A stretch of DNA of 64,000 bases from Alitta virens (GCA_932294295.1 OW028581.1:11948162-12012161), one strand, 5' to 3'. Positions 12,061 to 24,665 are shown, counted from the stretch's first letter. The notes: generated by a model from the letters alone, not told the origin. Numbers and translations: made by a program.

Positions 12061-12170
12061 CCCAGATAGCAATGTTATGGCCCGTTTGATGTTCGCTTGA
12101 TGTCAATCAGACATGCTGCCGCGATGTCAAGCCAATGTGACATGTCATCGTAATTCTGTAGATGGTTATC
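12061..12170. repeat. CCCAGATAG-family MITE fragment
   Basis: It starts CCCAGATAGCAATGTTATGG and carries GATGTC/GACATG words like the other family members. The right inverted repeat is not visible, so the copy is partial or diverged. Confidence 0.5.
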
Positions 12171-12450
12171 TTTAGATATTTGTTATTTAAAAACACAAGT
12201 TTCTACCTCTGCCACATGAAACCACGAGGGTCACAATTAATCTGAACCATGTCATTGGGCAAGACATGAGATTCATGAGTGTGTTACAAACTTACAAACT
12301 CAGGGGAATCAGACATCCACTGTAGCAGCAAGCCATTCTCTCATCATATTTCATGAGGCAAATGCAATCGAGGATTATATATCATTTATCGTAATGCACA
12401 AAAACATCCACATATTATATAATAGGATGTCATGCATTTTCCTCACACAT

Positions 12451-12847
12451 CTCCAGCATTCGCTCCAGCGTTCGCTCCAGCGTTCGCTCCAGCGTTCGCT
12501 CCAGCGTTCGCTCCAGCGTTCGCTCCAGCGTTCGCTCGCTCCAGCGTTCGCTCGCTCCAGCGTTCGCTCGCTCCAGCGTTCGCTCCAGCGTTCGCTCCAG
12601 CGTTCGCTCCAGCGTTCGCTCCAGCGTTCGCTCCAGCGTTCGCTCCAGCGTTCGCTCCAGCGTTCGCTCCAGCGTTCGCTCCAGCGTTCGCTCCAGCGTT
12701 CGCTCCAGCGTTCGCTCGCTCCAGCGTTCGCTCGCTCCAGCGTTCGCTCGCTCCAGCGTTCGCTCGCTCCAGCGTTCGCTCGCTCCAGCGTTCGCTCGCT
12801 CCAGCGTTCGCTCGCTCCAGCGTTCGCTCGCTCCAGCGTTCGCTCGC
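12451..12847. repeat. GC-rich 12/16-bp minisatellite
   Basis: The array is built of CTCCAGCGTTCG (12 bp) and a 16-bp form with an extra CTCG. The 16-mers are not random: a short block near 12530-12572 and a long block near 12712-12847 flank runs of pure 12-mers. All frames on both strands stay open because 12 is divisible by 3 and the unit lacks stops, giving spurious 140-158-codon proteins. The CpG-rich composition contrasts sharply with the AT-rich flanks. Confidence 0.95.
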
Positions 12848-12879
12848 GCATTCATGGGGACTAGAAATAGAGAGCTACC

Positions 12880-13595
12880 ATATTGAGAGAATGATAGGCC
12901 TTTGACCAGCTGAGGAATGACTCCTTCAATCCTGTCATATTTCTTCTGGATTGCAGTTTACGAGACACCAAGCATAGTAAATGGGTTTGTCAGACTGTCA
13001 AGAAGGTTGTCGAGGTGTCAAGTCCTGAGTGTCAAAGGAGTGGCACAGCGCTGACACGTTGCTGATGCGCAGTGTTGGTCCTCTCCATTTGCAATGACGG
13101 GGTCACAAGTTCCAGGTCTTTGATTAAGCAGTGAACAGATTCAATGTGAAGGTCATACATCACAAGAATGGTTCACACTCCATGCTCATCTGCGATCACA
13201 AGACCCCAGAATGTGATACAGCATGGACGCTGTGTAATGATGTCCTCTCATTCTCTCCTCATCTAAGCTCCAGACCACTTACTGCTAGGTAGTTCTAGAA
13301 AACACACAGTACAGTTGAAACATTACTTTGTTGCATCACCATTTGCCAAGGCCTGCAGCAGCTCTTTTACACATTACTACAAAAACACTTGGTAAAACTC
13401 TGCATTATTGACAAACAAAAAAAACCATCTTTCTTAAAGTAAACGAAAAAGACACAAAATATTTTTACATGTTTTGCTGTAAGATGAGCAAAAGTAGCTC
13501 AAGATTTCACTAACATCCTCAAACAAGATTGCCGAGGAAGCACGAATTTGGAATCCTGTTGTCATTTTCATGAGCTTAACTGACACCCAATCTAA
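12880..13595 (-). repeat. Unidentified dispersed repeat, copy 1 (possible decayed TE gene)
   Basis: Blocks at about 12890-13160 and 13515-13590 match, in the same order and orientation, blocks at 17485-17800 and 18650-18745. The minus strand of the first block reads a peptide with TNPFTMLGVS, one stop, then IQKKYDRIEGV. Copy 2 has the same peptide without that stop. Conservation of the peptide between diverged copies suggests a former coding region, possibly a transposon helix-turn-helix. I do not recognise the family. Confidence 0.55.
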
Positions 13596-13925
13596 GGGTT
13601 ACTTGGAATGCAAATTGCTGACAATAGCATTATTTGTGTTGCATCCGTATTGATTTACAGGATTGCCAAAGGTGTTAATTATATTTGGGTTGAGTAGTAC
13701 AAATAAACATTTGCAATGTTTGGGTGCTTTTTTTTTTTTGCTTTTTTTTCCAATTACAATGAAACAGGATTTTTCAATGAAATATGATCTAGACTGCAAT
13801 ACAGACATTGTCCCAGTAAAGTCAGCGATATTGTGGAAAACCAGGCAGTAGGAAATTGAACCCACAACTTCCTATAGTAGATAATTGAAGTCCTCGTACA
13901 TTAGGTCACTGCAGCTTATATCTAA

Positions 13926-14440
13926 AGGGGCGTTCACACTATCACGTATAAGACATAGGTATGCCCACGTACGTCAAAAATGGGCTATACGTGCTAACTC
14001 GTGGCTCTGTTAATTACGTATAACTTCTTTCTACGATTGTATGTGGAGCAATCGTAGATAGCTCGCCGGACGTACGTAAAATGCTCGCCGGATGTCCGTA
14101 AAACGCTCGCCGTACGTCCGTAGCCAAGCATCTGTGAGGCATCCGTGAGGCATCCGTGAGGCATCCGTGAGGCATCCGTGAGGCATCCGTGAGGCATCCG
14201 TGAGGCATTTGTAGGTCGCTCATGCGAATGACTCAAGAGTAAATGAGGATAGGGTGACGGACGTACGCCGAGTGTTTTATTATGAGCGACCTACGAGTAT
14301 ATACGGATGGACAGTGGCTACGTATGGCCAAGGATGGCCACGGACGTACGTAGAACGGACCCCCCCCCCCCCCAGCAAGTTATGTAGCTAATATAAACAA
14401 TCAAACACGTTTAAAAATTCTAACACTTCACTTGGAAAGT
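13926..14440. mobile_element. Harbinger-like MITE with 11-bp tandem array
   Basis: The left end AGGGGCGTTCACACTATCAC follows a TAA at 13923-13925 and matches the terminal repeat of the 44.1-47.85 kb Harbinger element. Subterminal words (GCTCGCCGG, ACGTACGTAGAAC) and the right-arm words (ACGTTTAAAAATTCTAACA) also match that element. The interior has a GCATCCGTGAG array at 14128-14210. A right terminal repeat is not visible, so the copy is probably right-truncated. A 15-C run lies near 14359. It is non-coding and would depend on a Harbinger transposase. Confidence 0.65.
14128..14210. repeat. 11-bp array GCATCCGTGAG, about 7.5 copies
   Basis: The first unit is a variant (GCATCTGTGAG), then six perfect units follow, then a degenerate last one running into GTAGGTCGCT. 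The parent Harbinger element has a similar short periodic tract ending in the same GTAGGTCGCT (44239-44290). Confidence 0.9.
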
Positions 14441-14985
14441 GTGGCTACATTTGGGGTGAAGACCATTGGTCAACAGGGACCATGAGCTATCTACTTTTTA
14501 CGAAATTATTACTCCCACGCCAAAATACAATTATATTAATGACTGGATGAAATTTTTTGCAGGAAATTTACTCCATACATTGTCAGATTGCAATTTTAAC
14601 CTTACTTTCCTTTATTCCCAAAGTAGACCCTTTTCTATTGTTCTTTGCCGGGATATAACTGGCCAGTTTGGCATGTTATCTCACGGCTTTGGAGCAGTAA
14701 TATCATTCATGAACAACTGCTAATATAGGGATTAGCAAAAACACACAAACACAAACAATGTGAATGCAGAATTAATCCCTTAAGGTCTGCTTAGTTTTAA
14801 AAGCACAAAAAAGAGTAAATCCTCTTTAGGATTGTTTGCCTTAGCATTTGTTGTTTCTTGTTTGCTGTTGTTGTTGCATAGTTTCAACCAAATCAAATCA
14901 TCCATGAAAATAGTCCCACAATTACAGCTAAAATATGGCATTATAAATTGCGAAAAAGCCACTATTGAATGTGCATTGGGTATAA
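14441..14985. other. No gene recognised
   Basis: Unique sequence without recognisable features. Short open frames only. Confidence 0.5.
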
Positions 14986-14988
14986 GTC

Positions 14989-15107
14989 AGCTATACACCT
15001 TATACTCAGGATATAACATTCCAACGTGGGCAGTTAAATCCCTCGGCTACGCCTCGGGATATAAATGCCCACATTGGAATATTATATCCCTCGTATGGTG
15101 TATAACT
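14989..15107. mobile_element. Palindromic MITE (hairpin), 119 bp
   Basis: The sequence is a long imperfect palindrome. AGCTATACACCTTATACTCA at the left pairs with GGTGTATAACT at the right, and the arms meet at CTCGGCTACGCCTCGGGAT near 15043-15060. Arms of about 55 bp with an internal CGTGGGCAGTTAAATCCC / GGGATATAAATGCCCAC pairing make this a foldback element. No coding sequence and no clear target duplication. Confidence 0.7.
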
Positions 15108-16120
15108 ATTACGTACTTTGATAAATACAACATGCTTCATGATGCAACTTTAAGTTTTGTAACACAAGCACATTCGAATCCATGGTACTTCATGCACCGC
15201 TGAGAGGAAAAAGATCTGACAATGAAAATTCAATTTAATGTCCAACCCGCGCGAGCGAGTTGGGGAAGCTGTGAGATCATTCCTTGATCCCGTCTCTTTT
15301 TTCTTAATTTTTTTTTCGTTGAAACATCGGATTGCATGCTGATGAGGAATAAAGATAGTTTGTAACTTGCGGTGAGCAAAAATTGAATGATTCTGGCTCT
15401 TCCACGAAATAAGCTGTCGTTTGGCAGCGAGCTGTAACGCAGCCAGCATTTGTAATTTCCATGCAGGGAAAAGCACTCTTAAGAGACAAGGGTCAAAACA
15501 TATTGTCTAACGACAAAACCCTGTTGTTAAAATTTTATCGATCTTTCCAGCGCCGCCCGCCCGGCTTACAGACAATGTTTGACCGAAGTGTCTACAATAC
15601 CCTCGCCCAACATTTTGAAACTTTTACTCTAGAAATTTACAAAATATATAGTTGCAACAACACAAAATAGGCAAATTTTACTGACAAAATTCTCATATAA
15701 TTCAGAGGAGAGGCTTTTATAAGGTGTCCCAGTTGGAACCCATAAAAACACCTCTCAGCTGAAATTGCCACGGAGAATGTAGCAAAACCTAATTGTTACA
15801 AATAAGTGTTTTTAATTTATCAGTTTGGGTTTTACTTGTTGGTAATATATCTGCCGATTGTGCTGCAGCATTTATTTATAAGAAAAATTGAAGTAATAAT
15901 AATTTCTGGTATTTTTTTCAGTTGCATAATAATTCTAAGAGCCTTGCTAACAAGTTTTTCTTTAAGTAATGACTACAGGTCTGCAATATTGTCACTTGAT
16001 TGATATGCAAAAAGATAAAAAGTGAGATAAAGTGTTGTGAATGTCTTTTAGAAATGCTCATTATCAACTGAAGTTCCCCTTCATGACACTGAATTATGGA
16101 AACATACTTACCCTTCACTT
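15108..16120. other. No gene recognised
   Basis: Unique sequence with overlapping short frames on both strands (about 15150-15670). None resembles a known protein. Confidence 0.5.
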
Positions 16121-16124
16121 CTAT

Positions 16125-16309
16125 GTCCAGCTGACAGAGGCAGACATAATGAAGAAATGATACACATTTACCCCATTGATGGCACCTTGCGTAAGTGAAT
16201 CACCAGCAACACTCATGCAGCAATATTGTCCTTGACTCCTCCTCTCTCTCACCTCATCAATCAACCCTCGATAGCGGCAAGAACTTGCCTTAGAGGGCTG
16301 CACTTTCTA

Positions 16310-16340
<31 letters not shown>

Positions 16341-16345
16341 TTACT
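16125..16345. repeat. Two SINE fragments tail to tail, (TATC)n end
   Basis: 16125-16195 is the family 3' end on the minus strand (CCAGCTGACAGAGGCAGACA). 16235-16345 is a plus-strand 3' end of the other subfamily: CACCTCATCAATCAACCCTC, then GGGCTGCACTTTC and the TATC tail. The latter matches the minus-strand copy at 1243-1531 over the whole segment, which defines the two 3' subfamilies. Confidence 0.65.
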
Positions 16346-16454
16346 GGATGTAATCATATTAGGAATTACTACTAAGAACCAACTTATTTCCACTTTTGGA
16401 ATTCCGTGAGTTACAGGTGGTTTAAGTCAGGGTGACTCTCTACTGCTAATACTA

Positions 16455-16921
16455 GCCACAGTCCGCTGTCAACAGCACAGCAATACAGAGCCTTACATGC
16501 AAAAATCTAGAAGTTCAACTTTGACCTAGCCATCTAATAAACGTTTGCCAAAATACACCTGCTCTAGATCTAGACATACCTTTTGTCTATTGTGTCGCAC
16601 TCAGATACTTCATTCGCACACTAGGACTGAACTTGGCAGACCTATTTCAAAATTAAATTTTTTATCCACTGGGGGCGTTAAAGTTTGCGCCTAATACTCC
16701 CAGAATGCAGTTCGGGGCGTGGCTATGGCGAATGCATGAACAAGCAAACCCGAATTTATGAAAATTCTCTTTAAAAGGATATTTAAGTGCGATCTGACGC
16801 AACAAAAATTACCTTACATGCACAACAAAGAAACTAGATATGCTGTATATCATCTTTCAAGAATTTATGAAAACCGTTTCCACCCTACATCGCATGTATG
16901 CAACGTAGGTCGATTCTGGCT
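16455..16921. repeat. Dispersed repeat, sister of 39148-39828
   Basis: Shares blocks with the element at 39.2-39.8 kb in the same order. These are AATACACCTGCTCTAG with AGACATACCTTTT, then GGCTATGGCGAA, then CCTACATCGCAT and GTAGGTCGATTCTGGCT at the right end. The paired words CCTACATCGCAT and ATGCAACGTAGG form a small terminal hairpin. The left boundary is uncertain. No coding potential seen. Confidence 0.55.
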
Positions 16922-17480
16922 ATACTAATACATACTTTGTATGTCACTGCGTAACACTGCTCCCAAATAGTAAATACATTTGCAAGGTTACTTGGTGATT
17001 ATAATGTACACCACACATAGGTGTATGATACCAATGAATTGTATAATTAATTTAGAAAGCTTCAAAATAATTGCGGTGCAAAAATAAAACAAAAAACAAA
17101 AGGATGTCATGACTGTACATCAATATACCATCCATAGAATTGGATTTAGATCATTTCATAAAGATGATCATGTTTAAAGGAAATAGTGATAAACGTTCTT
17201 ATGACATGCTTCGAGATTATTGTGAATTGTCCAGTCTAATTCATTGATTTATAATTTTCTAATTCTTCGATTTACACATTTTTTGTGCAATATACCCTGA
17301 AGCGACATATTAGATTTAATGTAAAAACGAATAGACTCATAATAACTTATACCTGATGTATCAATATGAAATTGACATGCGTATGGCACTCGGCTGGCAT
17401 AGGTTCTAATCTAGACGGTATTATGCACCACCTTTAAGGCAGCCACAGCTTTCATAGAGGCTAACAATATCATGAAGAAG
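16922..17480. other. No gene recognised
   Basis: AT-rich unique sequence. Confidence 0.5.
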
Positions 17481-17865
17481 GAAAAAGCTGGCCTTTGAAC
17501 AATAAGGGAACGACTCCTTCAATCTTGTCATATTTCTTCTGGATGGTGGTTGATGAGACACCAAGCATAGTAAATGGGTTTGTCAGACCGTCGAGAAGGT
17601 TGTCGTGGTGTCGAGTTGTCAACGTCAAAGGAGTGACACCTCTCTGGTAAGGCTCGGTGTCGGCCCACTATGTCGGCCCACTATGTTGCAATGACAGGGT
17701 CCCAGACTCCAGGTCTTTGGTTAAGCATCAAAAAGAGTCCGCGTGAAGGTCGTGAAGGTCGTACGTCATTTGAATGTTTCACACTCCAGGGTGCCCGTTA
17801 TTATAGATCCTCGATCCTTATGTCAGCAGCAATGAGTAACCTAAATCATTTACTCTGTGTCACTG

Positions 17866-17909
17866 ACACTTCATAACACTTCATAACACTTCATAACACT
17901 TCATAACAA
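17866..17909. repeat. 10-11-bp tandem repeat ACTTCATAAC
   Basis: Four to five consecutive copies of an ACTTCATAAC unit lie inside the dispersed repeat. Short and non-coding. Confidence 0.85.
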
Positions 17910-17982
17910 TATTCTCTGTTTATCGACAGGCTTCAAAATATCATCAAATGTTACAACTCAAAAGCAAGACATGAAAGTAGGT

Positions 17983-18063
17983 TACATGGCCAAATGTGCC
18001 ACGTGCGTTTTCCATGAGAAGGATAAACGCATGGAAAACGCATGTAGCACAATTGGCCATGTA
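17983..18063. mobile_element. 81-bp foldback MITE (TACATGGCCAA family)
   Basis: The left end TACATGGCCAAATGTGCCAC pairs with the right end GCACAATTGGCCATGTA. The interior CGTTTTCCATG...CATGGAAAACG also pairs, so the element folds on itself. A second, longer copy lies at 51117-51271. The TA at each outer end may be the target duplication. Confidence 0.7.
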
Positions 18064-18745
18064 CCATCTGTTGTGTTTGAAAGCTCACGATCTTGAAATA
18101 ATATTTAGAATCTTTAGTTAATATTGCAAACTTCCTTGCAGTATCAAGGATTCTGCAGCGCGTAAGCAAATTAATTTTATCCAAGGTTGAGATCCCAATG
18201 AAAGAATACATTTACCAAAATAAGAGCAAAAATTATTTCAGAACAAAATTATGGTTTTTGAGATTACTATGTAGTCAAAAAGTTAATATTACTTTCTTTC
18301 TACATAGATAAATCACTTTGATTAAGATGATCTAGAAAGCTACATTAATTAATTGATTATTCTCATACGATTCCTAGTATTTTTATAAACAATTTTTCAG
18401 TAATATCGATGGCCATTCCACAATGTGACACAAATAACAACAGCTGGTGCATCTCCTAAGGAAATAAACGCTATTAGCAAAAAATAAAAAAATTTCATAA
18501 ACATTTGTTGCGAGTATTTTTCATGGCTGCCTATCGATCGCTAGATTTTTATTCGCCACCAACAGACTTAAAAATAAAATCTCTCTTAATGCGTTTTCTG
18601 TGAAACGGGTCGAAAGAGAATATAATACGTAACTGCATTTGGGTACATTCAGAAACAAGATGGCCGAAGAATTGTGCCGAGGAAGCACAACCTCGGAAAT
18701 CCTGTTTTCATCACCACGAGCTTAACTAACGCCTAATCTAACTGC

Positions 18746-20995
18746 TTCCCAAATCGATCCAAAGCATTAGAACTGGTTTCAATTACTTTAGGGTGATATC
18801 ATTGCGAAAATGACATGCACTCTTATAAAAAGTAATTGTGAGAGATGGTCACCTAATAAGCATGAGGTGTTCTTAATTGTAAGGTGGTCTTAAGTGAGAG
18901 ATGGCTGTAAACTTACACTGTAAACTACACATTGCATACACGGAGTATTTAAACAGAAGATGCCCTTTGGTTAACGCGTCAACCCAAAATATGTAACAAT
19001 GGATTTTTAACTCAAGGAATGAAAATCAGCTCTGGAATTTAGCATTTCCTGAAAAGTTAGGCAGCAAAAGCCTAAAATAACTTCCAGTGTCCATTAATAT
19101 GAATTTTTTTGTGGAGGCCGGCATGAGGCAACATTTTGTGTCAGCATTTTCTGTTGTCTGACCTTTTCCATCAAACATTGTATTGTTTCCATGTTATTAG
19201 AAAAGTGCCCAACTTTTTAAGCAAAATTTGGTTTTGATATTCCTGGCTCTTTGACAAAATAAGCTATGACCCTGAAGCAAGCTCAAGAAGCAAACAGAAT
19301 TTGAGCATTTTGTATCAGAAAGCACAACATCTACCTAAACATACTACTCAAATAAAATACCCAATGTGGAAAAAAATTCACATATTCCAGACTGGACCTG
19401 ATTCTCACCAGTTTCACATTGTTTCAATGTGGCCGGTCCAGCTACAGCAGCTTCAGAAATATTTCTCTCGAAATTAGCAAATGTGCACCATCCGAAAGAG
19501 AATGGCAAAAACCTGCAACAATTTGCAAGGTTGACACTTGAGCTTTGTTCTTTTGAACAACGTTTCTGGAATTTTCACGAGAACTAAGAATTGCATCTAA
19601 AGCAAAATGCCTTCGTTACACCACATTTAACCTCGAGTAAGGGTTTCTGATCATTTTAACGCTTCCATAATGATCTAATTAATTAATTTGGTTCTGTACA
19701 ATCATAAAAGTGCATACAAGTACATTCTACTTGGACACGTCATAAATATAGTTTAAAGATGCTATCAAATCTTCCTTTGACTCAACAGACTGTCCTATCA
19801 GCAAAAGGTGCCATTAATCTTTGACACATTGGCAGACATCAATATATTATCATCATAACCATCTCTAATAGCAAATATAGAGCGTGTAATGAGTTTCGTT
19901 GAAGTTTGATGATTGCATTTTTTATGTAAAATGTAATCTCAGAGCGTCTGGTTTGTTGATGAGATGCGGTCTCATATAGGTAATATTATGTAAGATAAAG
20001 TATCTATATTGAAGTATCTTAGATACTTCAATGACCACACCCTTTTAAATAGAGTTAAATAAGCTGCTGTTTTGTTAGCAACTGCTGAAACTCAAAACTT
20101 TGATATTTCCTGGCAGGAGTTAAATAAAAGGGCCATCAGTACATGCACAGAGGTGAAAAAAACTAATTGACTCACTCTTGATTGTTTTTTGTCATTTTAT
20201 TTGGATGGTTCCACAGTTATGATAGAAAATGTAAAATGCAAGTGTTTGGTGGTACACGGCATGCATAATATTTCTAATCAATACAGCATTTTCCGATAGA
20301 ATAGCACATGATAAAGCTATTAGCGGCAGAGTGTCGCCCTGACTGACACCGGGCACTTGAGCAGTGTGCCTACCATTGACCTTGGAACACTTGTACTTGA
20401 CTTGTACTGGATCCGCGCCCAATAAAGGTTGATGATGTGAGGAAATGCAGTTAATATAGAAGACATCACGTGAGAATAGCATCAGCGAACTACTCGGCCA
20501 TGATATTGCACTGTGGTTAGGGTCTTCATCTTAATTGAGCGCACGATTGTGTCCATAGAATTTGGTTTTGACAGTGCAAACCATTACAGACGTAGTGAAT
20601 AGGGAGACACTATAGAATTTCATGCCTAACGCCACCCCGAGTGCTTGATCAATCCAAAATGGGTAGGTTAGATTTGTAATCTTTCCTTTTATCAAGTTGT
20701 CAATGTCAAGCACAAGCGGTGAATGGCGGTTACGGGCCAGACTTGGGTCACAAATGGGTGCAAAATTATCGGGGATGTCGGCGTTGATCAAAATTCATTG
20801 AAAACAGTTCACACCTCCCAGGAAAGTAGAATTTGGGGGTGTACCAGGAATCAATGGAGAAGGGTTTGATCAGAAAATGTTAGTTTTTTATTTTGCACGC
20901 TATCCGGACAAGTGTTAATGGAAGCAGACCTGGAAGTAGACTGTCTCCACAGAAAGCCTACCTCTCTCCAAAAAGCATGTGAAATTGGCAGATTT
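18746..20995. other. No gene recognised
   Basis: About 2.2 kb of AT-rich sequence. The open frames near 20192-20482 and 20531-20791 on the minus strand were inspected and show no domain, motif or splice-like structure I can support. Confidence 0.5.
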
Positions 20996-20999
20996 TTCT

Positions 21000-21289
21000 A
21001 TCAGCCCATTGTGGGACAGGTTTGGAATACTATCTGGGAAAGGTATATATCTTACCTTGAGGATGACTATATTTTCCTTGCTTCAGCATAGACTATCATT
21101 TCCAAGTAACACATCACATTACTAAGAATGCGCAGGAGCCAGCAACCCCTGATAAATTGACACATTACCTGGTTGTACAATACATCCCAGACAGCATTCC
21201 AAATCGAGATAACATGGTTTCAATATCGGCCGCCATCAAAGCAACATCGTATCAACATCGTCCAATGTCGATCGAGCATGTTATCTGGG
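21000..21289. mobile_element. CCCAGATAG-family MITE and a neighbouring end fragment
   Basis: 21186-21289 starts CCCAGACAGCATTCCAAATC, contains ATCGGCCGCCATC and CAACATCGT words and ends GTTATCTGGG. That makes it a diverged 104-bp member of the family at 7081-7195. A detached right-end-like word GGTTTGGAATACTATCTGGG lies at 21016-21035. Confidence 0.65.
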
Positions 21290-22570
21290 AAATACCATAA
21301 TTCATGCTCATCCAGTTGTTTGCCCAGACAGCAAGACGTGAAAATAGATGTGAAAAAATAACTTATGTTTGTTTTTTGGTTTTTTATATCGGGAAAGCTG
21401 CAAAGATTAATGTGTAACTGCAAAATTGCAAAGACGAGCGAGTGATTATATTGGTGAAAAACTACCAACAGCTGAGTCCTAATCATCAGACGATACTCTG
21501 GAGGCTCACATCTCGCCACCTAACTGATACGGTCAGAATTAATTCCTGAAAAGTTTTGTCAAATCCATATAATTATTTGCAATCACGGATATACATCCTG
21601 ACCATTAAGGCCACCTCATAATTAAGACCATTTTTGTTTTTTGGTCGATGATTGAGATTTCACAAAATGTAGATTTCCTGACTGACTAACTGACTGACCG
21701 GGTGACTGACCAACTGACTAACGGATTGAATGTCTGTTTTGATTGATTGATCGATTGACTATTTGGTAGACCGGCGGGCCGAATGGCCTCAACTGCAATC
21801 ATTATTGGAAATTTGCTATAATTTTCTCGCTCATTCAGTTAAAGGCATAAGTTTTGCTTCAAGTCATGATAAATCATTGCAACCAACAACCAACAAAACA
21901 AATATGCCAGAATTCAGTTTAATATATTCCATTTTTGCCTAGTTTTGCCAATACCCCTCATATTTCCCCATTAGCATGTTGCGTTGTCCTCTTCATTTCT
22001 CGGAGCCATAAAGAATTATCCTCGCGTGCCTGGCATCATAATGACACTGCTCCTGAAGCTCGACCAATCGCAAACAGCCTTACAAGTGGCCTTCATTATA
22101 TAGCCTAAGAAAATCGTGATTAAACCCATTGCTATTGGGGGAAGCAAGCCACAGGTTTTGGCTGTTCATTGGATAAACCAATCACAGATTCTAAACACTG
22201 TGAAAGTGTTAGTATTGGAAAAGAAGAGTTTTATTGTAGAAGCAAAATTGGTCCACATGGTAATTGTGTGGAGAGTATTGAACGATTTTATTATCATTTT
22301 CCACATCTTATTTAGCCGAGAAAATATGGGAGTCCAAAATTAACCTGACAGGGTGGGACGTTTTACTTACCACAGTACAGGTGCAAAGTACAAGGCAATT
22401 TCATCGCTATAATTATCTTAAGTTAAAGCAGTAATATTGTAAGGTAAAGTATAATTAGAATTCATCTCTTAGTTCATCTGATGATATTTACGGCCTTTCA
22501 TCTTGTTTGGTAAATTTCATCTAGGACAAAAATCGAATAAATAGCTTGTGTCCCCAAAGTTCTACAGATA
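21290..22570. other. No gene recognised; short (TGAC)n tract
   Basis: A degenerate GACT/GACC tetranucleotide tract lies near 21677-21762. The rest is unique with no credible coding region. Confidence 0.5.
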
Positions 22571-22575
22571 AACAC

Positions 22576-22812
22576 ATATCTTATATCTTGTCTTGTCTTA
22601 TCTTATCTTATCTTGTCTTATCTTGTTTTATCTTGTCTTAACTTATCTTGTCTTATCTTATCCTGTCTTATCCTGTCTTATCTTTTCTTATCTTGTCTTA
22701 TCTTGTCTTAACTTGTCTTAACTTGTCTTGTCTTGTCCTATCTTATCTTATCTTGTCCTATCTTATCCTGTCTTATCTTGTCTTATCTTATTGTCTTATC
22801 CTGTCTGGTCTT
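22576..22812. repeat. (TCTTA)n/(TCTTG)n pentanucleotide array
   Basis: About 235 bp of TCTTATCTTG-type pentamers with A/G alternation and a few C variants. A short related tract (TATCT) also occurs near 28990-29013. Confidence 0.95.
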
Positions 22813-24665
22813 ATGTAAATGATATTCGGTGTTATCAATTACCACTGGACTACTAAACTTTCCATAGTAGTCAAAGTAGATAATCCGGTACCAAAATGAG
22901 GCAATCACAACTAAACTGTTACGCCGAATGATTCGGTGTAACACATCGTGGTCGCTAACAGTTATCGGGGGTGATTATGGCTATTTCCATGATGAACGAC
23001 TATCATTTACAAGACGAATGGACCTATAACGGAACAATCATCCTTTCGCATCACACATCACGACAGATACTAGCCAATCGGGTATTTTGTGTCGATGTTG
23101 CTCCCAAAAAGCCAATCATACGTCTGCCGAAAATGGCGAATGGCAGCCATTTTTGCTGCTCGCCTCTTGCAACGTTGATAAAATCATAATGTTCTATGGG
23201 GCTGATGTCTTTAGTGACTCATCTGTTCATGGGTGAATTATGACATCTTGTGTGTACAATGGATTTGTGAATATTTCTGTTGGTCAAAATTGCTTTAGAA
23301 GAAGAATAGTAGCCATTCTATGTTCAGAGGAAATCTCCCAATATGAAGCTAGGATACTACAGTTTTACATGTCATATTTTCATATTAATATACATTTTCA
23401 TATTCACAATTTCTGTTGCAAAAAACTAAGTATTTGTAAGTGACACAAATACAAGGTATTTACCAGACACGTTTGATTTTAAGACAATACATTTATTTAT
23501 GTCATTATCTAAATTGTATGTATATAAATGCATGTCATGAATAATATCAAGCTCATTTTTGTAAAGTAACATATTCTCTACATATTTGCATATATCATAA
23601 ACATAAACATCAAATGATGTAAGCTTTTCTCAAATATGAAACAATGTTCTTTAGATGTAGACAACGTTATGAATGTTGGAAAACGTTTTTTAAACGTCGT
23701 AATAATGTAACATGCTCACCTTTTGAAGAAATAATTCAAGAATTTTGATAGACAACTTCACTCACCTGTAAATAGAAAGAAAGAAATTGAATACAACATC
23801 ACAAAATATGAAAATAATTTGAAATAGCAATATAAGAATTACTGTAAGATTTCGCCCTAAGAGCACTCAATATAAAGTCCACTGCACAACTTTAATTTTT
23901 CATCTATTTAGTTTTAAGTGCTCATATCACTGTTCAAAGTTTTTAAAATTGATTTGACTACTTAAAAAATAGTAGTCATAATATCCGGGGTGTGTAGTTA
24001 TATAGGTGATTTTGTAGTGAGGTTTCTCTTTTGTTTAAATAGTTATCATTAACATTTTGCAATTTATAAAGAAATTTAAAATGTCATACATAAAAGCTTC
24101 ATCAAATTTTACAAAAAAAACTAATTACAAAATTAAATAAAACTTGCAAAATTCAAATCATCTTTACAAAATATCATCATGCCTAAATCTAGTCAAGTAT
24201 TCCTTATCTAAACTATAGTGTCATCGACAAATTGAATTTCTTAAAGCGCTGTCATCAAAAAAGGCTTTAAAAAATTGTAGGATTATGACATCAAAATGCA
24301 ATTTGTTTGCCATGTATTTCCATCCTTAGAATTTATATAAGCCTTGGGAACATTACTTGAGCAGACATGCTAAATTAATAGCTGCTACTTAAACCTTGAA
24401 ATAATTAAGTCATTGAAACTTTCAAAACTGGAATTTTCAACAGTCTAGGTAATTCGTATAATCTCATAAGGTATTAGATTAATCACGGAAAGTATGGGAT
24501 TAATATTTAATCTTATAAAAGTATTTCATCAAGCAGTGGATATTCATTGCTTGATTACTGTTGTTGCGAAGAAAAATAAAAATTTGATCGGTTAAATGCA
24601 TTAAAAAATACAAAGATAAAATTCTGTCAAACCTAACAAGTTATCAATGTTTTGATTGGTAAACA
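22813..24665. other. No gene recognised
   Basis: AT-rich sequence. Frames at 22971-23189 and 23240-23443 are short and unrecognised. Confidence 0.5.

Larger units (their letters stand above)
17485..18745 (-). repeat. Unidentified dispersed repeat, copy 2
   Basis: Block 17485-17800 matches 12890-13160. On the minus strand it reads an open stretch containing DNLLDGLTNPFTMLGVSSTT followed by IQKKYDKIEGV. Block 18650-18745 (GAGGAAGCACAACCTCGGAA, GAGCTTAACTAACGCCTAAT) matches 13515-13590. The space between the blocks is larger here and holds a short tandem repeat and a MITE. Function unknown. Confidence 0.55.

Noticed and set aside
12375..12905. Four overlapping 140-158-codon open frames of Ser/Arg/Ala repeats
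   Set aside because: They exist only because the 12-bp minisatellite unit has no stop in several frames. Both strands are open at once, and there is no start context or non-repetitive domain.
20192..20791. Two 86-96-codon minus-strand frames as exons
   Set aside because: No recognised family, no consistent splice sites between them, and no repeat or conservation support.
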